Assembly (NCBI RefSeq): GCF_000971195.1
Contig: NZ_BBLZ01000001.1
Coordinates: forward strand, 536,386 to 600,385
Length of the DNA stretch: 64,000 nt
Source of the DNA: Demequina soli
GTDB taxonomy: Bacteria > Actinomycetota > Actinomycetes > Actinomycetales > Demequinaceae
Direction: 5' to 3'
Below, piece by piece: positions 57,770-64,000 of this stretch. The translations under genes were made by a program, and so were the position numbers. Numbering within the stretch: the stretch's first letter is position 1; each line of letters starts with the position of its first letter. Under the pieces are notes generated by a model. It did not search any database and was not told the origin of the DNA. It saw only the letters and a list, made by a program, of their open reading frames with translations.

Positions 57770-57927
57770 GCGTCGGCCTGACGGGCGGCGGGCCGCGGGC
57801 CGGGCTCGCCGTCAGCGCGGCGCGACCGCACCATCCGATGCCGCTCTGCGCAGCGGGGCGCGAAAGCCGCACCAACCGATGCCGCCGGCCGCGAGGGGGC
57901 CGGCCCCGCTCCGCGTCAGGCCGACGC
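57770..57927. repeat. Inverted-repeat-bounded intergenic element with internal direct repeat
   Basis: GCGTCGGCCTGACG (57770-57783) and CGTCAGGCCGACGC (57914-57927) are perfect 14-bp inverted copies 130 bp apart. Inside, CCGCACCATCCGATGCCGC (57826) and CCGCACCAACCGATGCCGC (57867) are 19-bp direct repeats with one mismatch. It separates two convergent genes; the right arm also encodes the last residues of the membrane protein gene. Confidence 0.6.
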
Positions 57928-58884
57928 GGAGCGGCGGCGGGCCAGGATCGCATCGAGCGATCCGGTGGCGGGGGCCTCCTCGACGGAAGGCTCCTCGGCG
58001 CGGTACGACGCGGCGGCGATGTCGCCGTCCTCGAGCGGGCGCGCCTGGCCCTGGCGGACCTGGGCCTTGAGCGTGTAGCTCGGGGCCGGCATCTCCCGCG
58101 GGCTCCACGCTGCCGACTCCTCGGCGGCCGGCAGCGACGGAGCCGCGGGCACCGCCGCGGGGGCCTCGACGGGCGCGGGCGCCGCGAGCGGCGCCAGGTC
58201 GGCCGAGGTGACGATCTTGATGGCCTGCGTCTCGACGTCGGACGGCTGCGCGTCGCGGCCCGCGGCACGCTCGGCCGTGACCTTGCGCAGCGCGTTCGTC
58301 GCGGTGGCGGCGGCGCCGACCTCGCGCGCGACGAGCGACAGGCGCGCGTCCACGCGACGCTGGGCGGCGGCCGCGCGGGCCCCCTGCACCAGCACGCCGG
58401 CGAGCAGCGCGGTGACGACCGCGCCCACGACGGAGGACATGACGCCGAAGCCGACGAGGGTCCAGGCGACCGCGGTGAGCGCCGTCATGCCGAGCGCGAC
58501 GCGCGCGCGCCGGCGGGCCCGGGCGCGACGCTCCGCGAGCGCCGCGGTGCGGTCCTTGCGCATCGAGATGAGCTGGCGGTGGGCGGCGGTGGCGGCCTTG
58601 TCGATCGGGCCGGCCGGGCGCGACATGGCGTCGGCGCCGAGCGTGGCGATCGAGGCGCGGACCGCGCCGGTGACGAGCAGCGGCACCTCGCCCGAGTCGG
58701 ACGAGGCGCGTCCCACGGGCTTCTCGACGCGCTCGGCGGTGGTCTTCACCACGCGCATCTCGGCGGAGTAGCGATCCTCGGTCCGGACCAGCGCGTAGTC
58801 GGCGCGCTCGCGGATCCGCTGGGGGATGACGTAGGCGAGCACCATGCCGAGGGCGATGATCGCGAGCAGTCCAGCGGGAGGCAT
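57916..58884 (-). CDS. Membrane protein, GlpR-like candidate
   Basis: The 322-residue protein has an N-terminal helix (GLLAIIALGMVLAYVIP), a basic cytoplasmic stretch with ERRARARRRARVALGM, a helical pair (about 150-175) and a long soluble Ala/Pro/Glu-rich C-terminal region. It lies just after rimJ and glp/moeA. In corynebacteria a membrane receptor, GlpR, is encoded next to the gephyrin-like Glp and both take part in division and polar growth. The order here suggests an equivalent; sequence identity is not shown by what I can see. Confidence 0.55.
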   Translation of the reverse strand: MPPAGLLAIIALGMVLAYVIPQRIRERADYALVRTEDRYSAEMRVVKTTAERVEKPVGRASSDSGEVPLLVTGAVRASIATLGADAMSRPAGPIDKAATAAHRQLISMRKDRTAALAERRARARRRARVALGMTALTAVAWTLVGFGVMSSVVGAVVTALLAGVLVQGARAAAAQRRVDARLSLVAREVGAAATATNALRKVTAERAAGRDAQPSDVETQAIKIVTSADLAPLAAPAPVEAPAAVPAAPSLPAAEESAAWSPREMPAPSYTLKAQVRQGQARPLEDGDIAAASYRAEEPSVEEAPATGSLDAILARRRSASA

Positions 58885-58936
58885 GGCACGAACTTACGGC
58901 CGGGGCGCCCATGAGACGTGGAACACACCCGGCGTG

Positions 58937-59515
58937 TCAGCCCTCGTCCCCCCAATATCGTCCGGTACGAGGCTCGTCTTGAGTCCGCGCGAAGATCACG
59001 TGGTCCCGCCAGGCGCCGTCGATGTAGAGGTACGAGCGCCGCACCCCCTCCTCCGTGAAGCCCAGCTTCTCGGCCACGCGCCGGCTCGCCGCGTTCTCGG
59101 GCCGGATGGCGATCTCGATGCGGTGCAGGCCGGCCCGGAAGGCGTGGTCGAGCACCAGGGCCGATGCGCGGGTCACCGTGCCGCGGCCCGCGTGCTCGCG
59201 CGCGATCCAGTACCCCAGGGAGGCCGAGCGCTGCGCGCCCCACTGGATGCCCGCGACGGCGACCCTGCCCACGAGCGCGCCGTCGACCTCGATCGCGAGC
59301 GCGATCGACTCGAGGTCGCGGCGCTGGCGCCGCTCGAGACGCACGAAGGACCGGAACGACATGTCGGGCGCCTCGCCCTCGGGCGGCACCGACGCCTCCC
59401 ACGGCTTGAGCCACTCGCGGTTCGCGGCGCGCAGCGTGAGCCAGGCGGACTCGTCGCGGGCATGCAGCGGTCGCAGCCGCACCCCGGGCGCCTCGAGCAC
59501 GAGGTCGCGGGGCAT
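58937..59515 (-). CDS. rimJ: GNAT acetyltransferase, RimJ/RimL type
   Basis: The 192-residue acetyltransferase has LEAPGVRLRPLHARDESAW at the start, SLGYWIAREHAGRGTVTRAS (acetyl-CoA loop, Q/RxxGxG/A variant) and HRIEIAIRPENAASRRVAEKLGF, the RimJ/RimL pattern for N-terminal acetylation of proteins. ATG at 59515 overlaps the stop of glp/moeA (TGATG), so the two are translationally coupled; this pair is conserved in actinobacteria. Confidence 0.88.
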   Translation of the reverse strand: MPRDLVLEAPGVRLRPLHARDESAWLTLRAANREWLKPWEASVPPEGEAPDMSFRSFVRLERRQRRDLESIALAIEVDGALVGRVAVAGIQWGAQRSASLGYWIAREHAGRGTVTRASALVLDHAFRAGLHRIEIAIRPENAASRRVAEKLGFTEEGVRRSYLYIDGAWRDHVIFARTQDEPRTGRYWGDEG

Positions 59516-60726
59516 CAGTCGTCCCAGACGGTGCAGCGCATGACGTCGCCGGCGCGCACCTCCGTGGTGGCGGCCTCGACCCACGCGATGCCGTCGGCGT
59601 CGCCGAGCGCGGCGAGCGTGACGTCGCCGGGCTCGCACGCGGGCGTCGCGGTGACGGCGCCGGCGGCGTCGAGGCCCAGCCTCACCGGCACGGCCTGCGT
59701 GACGCCCGCGGGCGACGGCCACCCGCGGTCCAGGCGCGCGCGCACGCCCGGCCGGATCACCTCGGTGAAGCCGCACATCTGGCGCAGCGCGGGGCGCACG
59801 TACGCCTCGAAGGCGAGCGCGGCGGCCACGGGCGATCCGGGCAGGGCGATCGTCGGCACCTGGCGCGCGCCCTCCTCCCCCAGCAGCGCGAACGCGTGGT
59901 GGGGGCCGGGCTCGAAGGCGAGCGCCACATCGTCCACCGTGCCCAGGTCGCCCAGAACGGACACGACGGTGTCGTCGACGCCGTCGGACAGGCCGCCGGT
60001 GACGACGAGGAGGTCGGCGCGGACCAGCTGGTCCTCGAGGGCGGTGCGGAGCGTGGGGCGGTCGTCGGGGATGGGGCCGACGCGGAACGCGTGGGCGCCG
60101 GCGTTGCGCGCCGCGACGGCCACGAGGTGCGCGGTCGCTTCGGGCACGCCGGGGCGGCCCGAGCCCGGGTCGACGAGCTCGGAGCCGGTGGCGACCACGA
60201 CCACACGCGGGACCGGGCGGACGGTGAGGCGCGGGTGTCCCAGCGACGCGGCGAGCGCGAGCTCGCGCCCGCCCAGGCGGCGGCCGGCCGGGACCAGCGC
60301 GCGGCCCGCCTCCGCGTCCGCGCCCGCGCGGCGGATCCCCGCACCCGCCTCGACGGGCTCGAGGACCGCGACACGGGCGACGCCCCCGTCGGTGGCGCCG
60401 AGCGGGACCACCGCATCGGCCCCGGCGGGCAGCGCCATGCCCGAGGCGACGCGCGCCGCGGTGCCGGGCAGGTGGCGGCGCGGGCCGCGATCGGCGAAGG
60501 AGACGTCGTGCGCGACGGGCAGGACGGCGGCGCCGGCGGCATCCTGCGCGCGGACCGCGTAGCCGTCCCACGCGGCGACGTCGTGGGCGGGCAGGGGCGC
60601 GGATGCGACGAGCGGCTCGACGAGCGTCGCGCCGGCGGCGTCACCCACGAGCACCGACAGCGGGGGGATCGGGGCGAGCGCGCGCGTCACGGCGTCGCGG
60701 TGCTCCTCGAGGGTGCGGCTCAGCAA
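59515..60726 (-). CDS. Gephyrin-like molybdotransferase Glp/MoeA
   Basis: The 403-residue protein has the MoeA layout: SRTLEEHRDAVTRALAPIPP, SAPLPAHDVAAWDGYAVRA, the MoCF domain (VVVVATGSELVDPGSGRPG, VTGGLSDGVDDTV, LPGSPVAAALAFEAYVRPAL) and domain IV. I chose the TTG at 60726 because GGAGG is 6 nt upstream and the length is right; the frame stays open further upstream but that is mobile-element sequence. In actinobacteria this rimJ-linked MoeA paralog is called Glp and has a cell-division role rather than, or besides, molybdenum cofactor synthesis. Confidence 0.87.
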   Translation of the reverse strand: MLSRTLEEHRDAVTRALAPIPPLSVLVGDAAGATLVEPLVASAPLPAHDVAAWDGYAVRAQDAAGAAVLPVAHDVSFADRGPRRHLPGTAARVASGMALPAGADAVVPLGATDGGVARVAVLEPVEAGAGIRRAGADAEAGRALVPAGRRLGGRELALAASLGHPRLTVRPVPRVVVVATGSELVDPGSGRPGVPEATAHLVAVAARNAGAHAFRVGPIPDDRPTLRTALEDQLVRADLLVVTGGLSDGVDDTVVSVLGDLGTVDDVALAFEPGPHHAFALLGEEGARQVPTIALPGSPVAAALAFEAYVRPALRQMCGFTEVIRPGVRARLDRGWPSPAGVTQAVPVRLGLDAAGAVTATPACEPGDVTLAALGDADGIAWVEAATTEVRAGDVMRCTVWDD

Positions 60727-60776
60727 GGGAGGCCTCCGGCGGGATGCATGTGCCGAGCCTAAAGCCTGCCGAACAA

Positions 60777-61141
60777 CTATCGATGGCGATCGAGACGGCT
60801 GAGGAGTAGGCGGATCTGAGACAGTGTCACGAATGCGTCGTGGGCTTTGAGGGTGGGCTCGTCCTGGCGCAGGAGGCGTCGGTGGCGGTTGATCCAGCCG
60901 CTGGAGCGTTCGACGACCCACCGGCGTGGTTGGACGATGAAGCCACCGGCAGGCTTGGGGCCCGAGGCGATCTGAAGCCTGATTCCGGCAGTTGTGGCAG
61001 CTTCGGAGGGTGCTTGCCCGGTGTAGCCCTTGTCGGCCAAGAAGTGCGCCGCTGATGGGCGCGGTCATGGGCCGGGACGGAGAGCGCGCTTATCCGCGAC
61101 CAAGCGGCGTCGGCCAGGTCGGACGGGTACGAACGGCGCAC
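60777..61141 (-). pseudogene. IS5-family transposase remnant
   Basis: The first 27 or so codons read VRRSYPSDLADAAW...VPAHDR, the usual N-terminus of IS5-type transposases. The frame then shifts, and the other frame gives ADKGYTGQAPSEA and FIVQPRRWVVERSSGW to RLLLSRLDRHR, the C-terminal DDE part with its catalytic Glu. Roughly half the gene (the middle, including the first Asp) is missing, so no active transposase can be made. The junction is near 61045. Confidence 0.85.
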
Positions 61142-61177
61142 GGACCCTTCACACGTGCACTTTCGTCGTGACCATGT

Positions 61178-61215
61178 CTGACATTCCAGCCGCTGTCAGT
61201 GGTGGCCAGTAGCGT
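61178..61215 (+). promoter_or_regulatory. Left-end hairpin of the TnpB element and tnpB -10 box
   Basis: CTGACA (61178-61183) and TGTCAG (61194-61199) form a small hairpin, a candidate subterminal structure of the left end. TAGCGT (61210-61215) lies 7 nt before the GTG at 61223, consistent with leaderless expression. Confidence 0.4.
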
Positions 61216-61222
61216 CGTTGTC

Positions 61223-62680
61223 GTGGCCCGGCATACTACGTTCCAGCTGGTGGCTGACCCCACCGCGGAACAAGCGCGTGCTCTGGCCCGGCACGAAGGC
61301 GCCGCCCGGTTCGCGTTCAACCAGGGCCTACGGCTGCACCTGAACGCCCGCCGAGCGGTCAAGGAGGGCACCGCGAGCGCGGACGGCGACCGTCACACCG
61401 ACCCGGTGAAGGTGCCGTGGACCGGGTTCGACCTGATCAACGCGTTCAACGCGTGGAAGAAGACCGCTGACGCGGGCCGCCGCTTCGTCGTCGACAGCTC
61501 GGGTGTCGCCGAGTTGGAAGTTACCGGTCTCGCCTGGCGCTCGGAGGTGTCCGCGCAGGTCTTCGAGGAAGCCGTTGTCGACCTCGGCAGGGCTTTGAAG
61601 GCGTGGACCGACTCCCGGCGCGGCAAACGCGCCGGACGCACCGTCGGGCACCCGAGGTTCAAGCAGAAGAGCCACGAGCGCGGCTCGTTCCGCGTGCGCA
61701 ACAAGGTTTCCCGCACGAAGAAGGGTCAGCGGTCCACGATTCGTCTCGGCGAACGCGGTCCCCGGTCGGTGACGCTGCCCGGGATCGGGGCCATCCGCGT
61801 GCACGACGACACCCGGCGGTTGCGTCGAATGCTCGACAAGGGCCGGGCACGGATCGTGTTCGCGAGTGTGTCCCGGCGCGGCGGCCGATGGCGAATCAGC
61901 GTGAACGTCGAGGCCGCCGAATTCCACCCTGAAGCCCAGCATCCTGCCCGCGACCATGCCGACCTCAGCGGGTGGGCCGGCGTCGACCTCGGGCTGCACG
62001 CACCCGTCGTCATCGCCCTGGCCGATGGCACCCAGACCTTGCGCATCGACGAAGCACCCAAGGCGATGCGTGCGGCGCAGCCCATGACCCGACGCCTGAG
62101 CAGATCCGTATCCCGCAAGGTCAAGGGCTCCGTCAACCGGCGGGCCGCCGTCCAACGGCTCGCTCGTCACCATGAGAGGATCCGTGCCCGGCGTCACCAC
62201 TTCCTACACCAGGTCTCGAACCTGTCGGTCAAGACCCACGATCGGCTGGTTATCGAAGATCTCAACATCACCGGGATGCTCGCCAATCACCGGCTTGCCG
62301 CCGCCATCTCGAACGCCGCCTGGGCCGAGCTCGCCCGCCAGATCACATACAAGACGGCTTGGCGCGGCGGGCGCGTCCTCGCAGCCGACCGGTGGTTCCC
62401 GTCATCGAGAACCTGCTGCGCCTGCGGGCGCATCAACACCACGCTCACCCTCGCAGACCGCGTCTTCGCCTGCGACGGCTGCGGGAACGCCATCGACCGC
62501 GACCTCAACGCAGCGGTCAACCTCGCCGCCTGGGGCGACAAGCACGCCTCCCAGGTCCTGGACCCCGAAGCACGAGGCCAGGTCACCAACGCCCACCGAC
62601 GGGCAGGCTCTGGCCGATGCACCCGCGTCGACGAAACCTGCCTGGACGACGTGGGAACCCTCACCGCCCCAGCGGCATAG
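61223..62680 (+). CDS. tnpB: TnpB (RNA-guided endonuclease of IS200/IS605-type element)
   Basis: TnpB proteins are reprogrammable RNA-guided DNA nucleases that help their element survive. The 485-residue product has an N-terminal OrfB region (DPTAEQARALARHEGAARFA) and a complete RuvC nuclease: Asp255 in GVDLGLHAP, Glu345 in LVIEDLNI, and Asp425/Asp427 in IDRDLNAAVN. The zinc ribbon CCACG...ACDGCG lies before the third motif. No tnpA is nearby, so it depends on another element for movement. GTG 61223 was chosen because the TnpB homology starts there; GTG 61199 is an upstream alternative. Confidence 0.92.
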   Translation: MARHTTFQLVADPTAEQARALARHEGAARFAFNQGLRLHLNARRAVKEGTASADGDRHTDPVKVPWTGFDLINAFNAWKKTADAGRRFVVDSSGVAELEVTGLAWRSEVSAQVFEEAVVDLGRALKAWTDSRRGKRAGRTVGHPRFKQKSHERGSFRVRNKVSRTKKGQRSTIRLGERGPRSVTLPGIGAIRVHDDTRRLRRMLDKGRARIVFASVSRRGGRWRISVNVEAAEFHPEAQHPARDHADLSGWAGVDLGLHAPVVIALADGTQTLRIDEAPKAMRAAQPMTRRLSRSVSRKVKGSVNRRAAVQRLARHHERIRARRHHFLHQVSNLSVKTHDRLVIEDLNITGMLANHRLAAAISNAAWAELARQITYKTAWRGGRVLAADRWFPSSRTCCACGRINTTLTLADRVFACDGCGNAIDRDLNAAVNLAAWGDKHASQVLDPEARGQVTNAHRRAGSGRCTRVDETCLDDVGTLTAPAA

Positions 62681-62715
62681 GGACGTCCGAGAAGGACGCT
62701 GCCAACAGCCTCACC
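62560..62715 (+). ncRNA. Candidate omega/reRNA scaffold at the 3' end of tnpB
   Basis: In characterised TnpB systems the guide RNA overlaps the 3' end of tnpB and runs through the right end of the element, with the guide just beyond. Here CGTCC-GAGAA-GGACG (62684-62698) follows the stop and could be the terminal stem. Ends are approximate; the guide would be the 15-20 nt after the right end, somewhere between 62699 and 62734. Confidence 0.35.
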
Positions 62716-62756
62716 GAGGTTGTTCGGCAGGCTTGAAGGACATGCCCCAGGGTGGA

Positions 62757-62791
62757 CCAAAGATTTACCGAACTTTGGCACAATGGGGCCC
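62757..62791 (+). promoter_or_regulatory. Promoter with inverted repeat upstream of 5-FCL gene
   Basis: CCAAAG (62757-62762) and CTTTGG (62773-62778) are a perfect inverted repeat that fills the spacer just before CACAAT (62779-62784), which lies 7 nt from the ATG at 62792. This looks like a repressible leaderless promoter. Confidence 0.45.
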
Positions 62792-63421
62792 ATGACGGCG
62801 ATGTCCGACGGTCCCCTCCGCGCCCTCGAACCGGACGAGGCGAAGGCGCATCTGCGGGCCGAGATCCGACGCGAACGGCTCCAGCGGAGCGAGAGGCGGC
62901 GCCACGAGGCGGCCGCCGCCCTTCGCGACCACGTGCTCGCCCTGCCGGCGATCCAGGAGGCGCGCTGCGTGTCGGTGTACGCGTCCCGCCCGCACGAGCC
63001 CGGCACCGGCCCGCTCATCGAGGCGCTCCACCGGCGCGGCGTGCGGGTGCTGATCCCGCTGCTCGGCGACGGCCTGCAGCGCGGCTGGGGCGTCTACCGC
63101 GGCATCGAGGACCTGGTCGAGCGCGCCCCCGGCCGCCCGCCCGAGCCGAGCGGCGACTTCCTCGGCTCCGCCACGCTCGCCGAGGCCGACGTCATCGTGG
63201 TGCCGGCCCTCGCCGTCGACACCACCGGTACCCGCCTGGGCCAGGGCGGCGGCTGGTACGACCGCGCGCTCATCGAGGCCCGTCCGAGCGCGCCGGTGAT
63301 CGCGCTGACGTTCGCGAACGAGGTCCGCGACGGCTCCGGCACGCCGCTGCCGCGCGAGCGGCACGACCTCGGCGTGGACATGGTGATCACGCCCGAGGGA
63401 GCCCACCGGCTTCCCGCGTAG
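62792..63421 (+). CDS. 5-formyltetrahydrofolate cyclo-ligase
   Basis: The enzyme uses ATP to turn 5-formyl-THF into 5,10-methenyl-THF. The 209-residue protein starts with a basic helix (KAHLRAEIRRERLQRSERRR) and has SVYASRPHEPGTGPLI, VVPALAVDTTGTRLGQGGGWYDRAL (the GxGxGxYDR signature) and the PLPRERHDLGVDMVITP end. It is next to FmdB and, across the mobile insertion, glp/moeA, the usual actinobacterial neighbourhood. ATG 62792 was chosen because of the -10 box 7 nt upstream; ATG 62801 is possible. Confidence 0.92.
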   Translation: MTAMSDGPLRALEPDEAKAHLRAEIRRERLQRSERRRHEAAAALRDHVLALPAIQEARCVSVYASRPHEPGTGPLIEALHRRGVRVLIPLLGDGLQRGWGVYRGIEDLVERAPGRPPEPSGDFLGSATLAEADVIVVPALAVDTTGTRLGQGGGWYDRALIEARPSAPVIALTFANEVRDGSGTPLPRERHDLGVDMVITPEGAHRLPA

Positions 63422-63431
63422 AATGGCCCGC
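63419..63431 (+). promoter_or_regulatory. -10 box of leaderless fmdB promoter
   Basis: TAGAAT (63419-63424) overlaps the stop codon of the cyclo-ligase gene and lies 7 nt before the ATG at 63432. Confidence 0.5.
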
Positions 63432-63635
63432 ATGCCTACCTACTCCTACGCGTGCACCGCGTGCGACCACGCGTTCGATGCGGTGCAGTCCATCCACGAT
63501 CCGGCCCTGACCGAGTGCCCCGAGTGCGCGGCGCCGGTGCGCAAGCGCTTCGGCTCGGTGGGCGTCACGTTCAAGGGCTCGGGCTTCTACCGCACCGACT
63601 CGCGCTCCGACTCGAAGGCGTCCAGCTCGTCCTGA
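63432..63635 (+). CDS. FmdB-family zinc-ribbon protein
   Basis: The 67-residue protein starts MPTYSYACTACDHAFD and has the CxxC pairs CTAC and CPEC of FmdB-type zinc ribbons, ending in a Ser-rich tail. These are putative regulators, of unknown mechanism. ATG 63432 is preferred over ATG 63423 because the conserved MPTYxYxC start and the TAGAAT -10 point to it. A strong terminator follows. Confidence 0.9.
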   Translation: MPTYSYACTACDHAFDAVQSIHDPALTECPECAAPVRKRFGSVGVTFKGSGFYRTDSRSDSKASSSS

Positions 63636-63647
63636 CGCCCGGATGAC

Positions 63648-63679
63648 ACGAAGGCCCGCGCTGCTGCGCGGGCCTTCGT
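63648..63679 (+). terminator. Terminator after fmdB
   Basis: ACGAAGGCCCGCG and CGCGGGCCTTCGT form a perfect 13-bp stem around CTGCTG, then CATG. It probably serves the fmdB transcript and the convergent gene at the right edge. Confidence 0.8.
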
Positions 63680-63695
63680 CATGTCCGGGGCGCGA

Positions 63696-64000
63696 TCACC
63701 AGTGCGGGGGCTTCTCGCGCTTGATCTCCTCGTCGCGGCTCGAGCCGCCGTGGCCGCCGCCCCAGCCCTCGTCGAGGTCCTCGCTCGCGCGCGTCGGGAT
63801 GAGCGGGCGGCCGGAGCCGCGGGCGGGGCGAAGCGCGGGCGCCGCGGGGGACGATGCGTCGGGCGCGTCCTCCTCGTCCGAGGACTGAGCGTCCCCACCG
63901 GGCTCCTCGGCGGCGTTCTCGGAGGACTGAGCGTCCCGAGCGGCGTCGTCGGCGGGGGCAGGGGCGTCGGCGGGGGCAGGGGCGTCGGCGTCGGCGGGGG
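63696..64000 (-). CDS. Low-complexity acidic protein, C-terminal part (cut by right edge)
   Basis: The minus-strand frame from the right edge to TGA at 63696 encodes about 100 residues. It opens with repeats of DAPAPA, then two DAQSS(E/D) units, then SGRPLIPTRASEDLDEGWG and ends DEEIKREKPPHW. The GWG...PPHW tail resembles that of small disordered actinobacterial proteins, whose role is unknown. The start is outside the window. Codon bias and the defined tail support a real gene. Confidence 0.6.
   Translation of the reverse strand, partial: PADADAPAPADAPAPADDAARDAQSSENAAEEPGGDAQSSDEEDAPDASSPAAPALRPARGSGRPLIPTRASEDLDEGWGGGHGGSSRDEEIKREKPPHW

Larger units (their letters stand above)
60762..62734. 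mobile_element. Composite insertion: deleted IS5-family element carrying a TnpB element
   Basis: AAGCCTGCCGAACAAC (60762-60777) and GTTGTTCGGCAGGCTT (62719-62734) are perfect 16-bp inverted repeats 1.97 kb apart. The left one abuts the end of an IS5-type transposase. Inside are that broken transposase and a complete tnpB gene in the opposite direction. I read this as an IS5-family element, internally deleted, with an IS200/IS605-like TnpB element inserted between its 5' terminal repeat and its transposase start. Target duplications are not clear. Confidence 0.8.

Noticed and set aside
60727..61068. Upstream extension of glp/moeA
   Set aside because: The frame is open but translates IS5 transposase sequence in the wrong frame; the TTG at 60726 with GGAGG fits.

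Overview
The window comes from a chromosome of very high GC content with strong GC3 coding. The gene content is that of an actinobacterium, probably a member of the Micrococcales (Cellulomonas/Demequina-like). Evidence: the metG-tatD-rpf-like-ksgA-ispE block, a protein O-mannosyltransferase divergent from rsmI, the glp/moeA-rimJ-membrane-protein block, many ATGA/GTGA start-stop overlaps and several apparently leaderless genes. Genus level is inference; there is no rRNA gene to anchor it.

Layout. 0-6.1 kb: the start of luxS (cut by the left edge), a SahH-like gene, a MTA/SAH-type deaminase, a DUF985 cupin and a polar amino-acid ABC transporter, which together look like S-adenosylhomocysteine/sulfur amino-acid salvage. 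6.2-9.5 kb: a GH65 phosphorylase with its beta-phosphoglucomutase. 9.7-25 kb: mostly housekeeping (pth, rplY, a membrane pyrophosphatase, prs, glmU, tRNA-Gln, mscL, ispE, ksgA, a G5/lysozyme-like secreted protein, tatD, metG). 25-35 kb: envelope and regulatory genes (VanY peptidase, rsmI, pmt, Lrp, HdeD, AI-2E-type permease, FKBP lipoprotein, SDR, TSUP permease, MocR regulator). 35-44 kb: one long minus-strand operon with a dipeptide/oligopeptide-type ABC transporter, an amidohydrolase and a class III aminotransferase, for import and breakdown of an unknown amide or amine. 44.6-48 kb: an IclR regulator divergent from a 3-oxoacid CoA-transferase/thiolase operon. 48-52 kb: a Pif1-type helicase with a BRCT end, a transglutaminase and a FitAB/VapBC toxin-antitoxin pair. 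52.4-57.8 kb: tRNA-Ala and a GH43/GH92/GT4 glycan region. 57.9-64 kb: a putative Glp/GlpR-like cell-division block, a composite mobile insertion (a tnpB gene nested in a deleted IS5-family element), 5-formyl-THF cyclo-ligase, FmdB and the end of a disordered protein.

Non-coding structure. (1) The 9-mer GGACGATGC occurs 32 times (16 per strand), 28 of them as GGACGATGCG, where well under one is expected. (2) A family of four imperfectly palindromic elements of about 108 bp lies only between genes. (3) Several start codons lie 6-7 nt after a TANNNT -10 box. (4) A TnpB (RNA-guided nuclease family) locus with an intact RuvC triad sits where galU might be expected. No CRISPR array, rRNA or phage region was seen.
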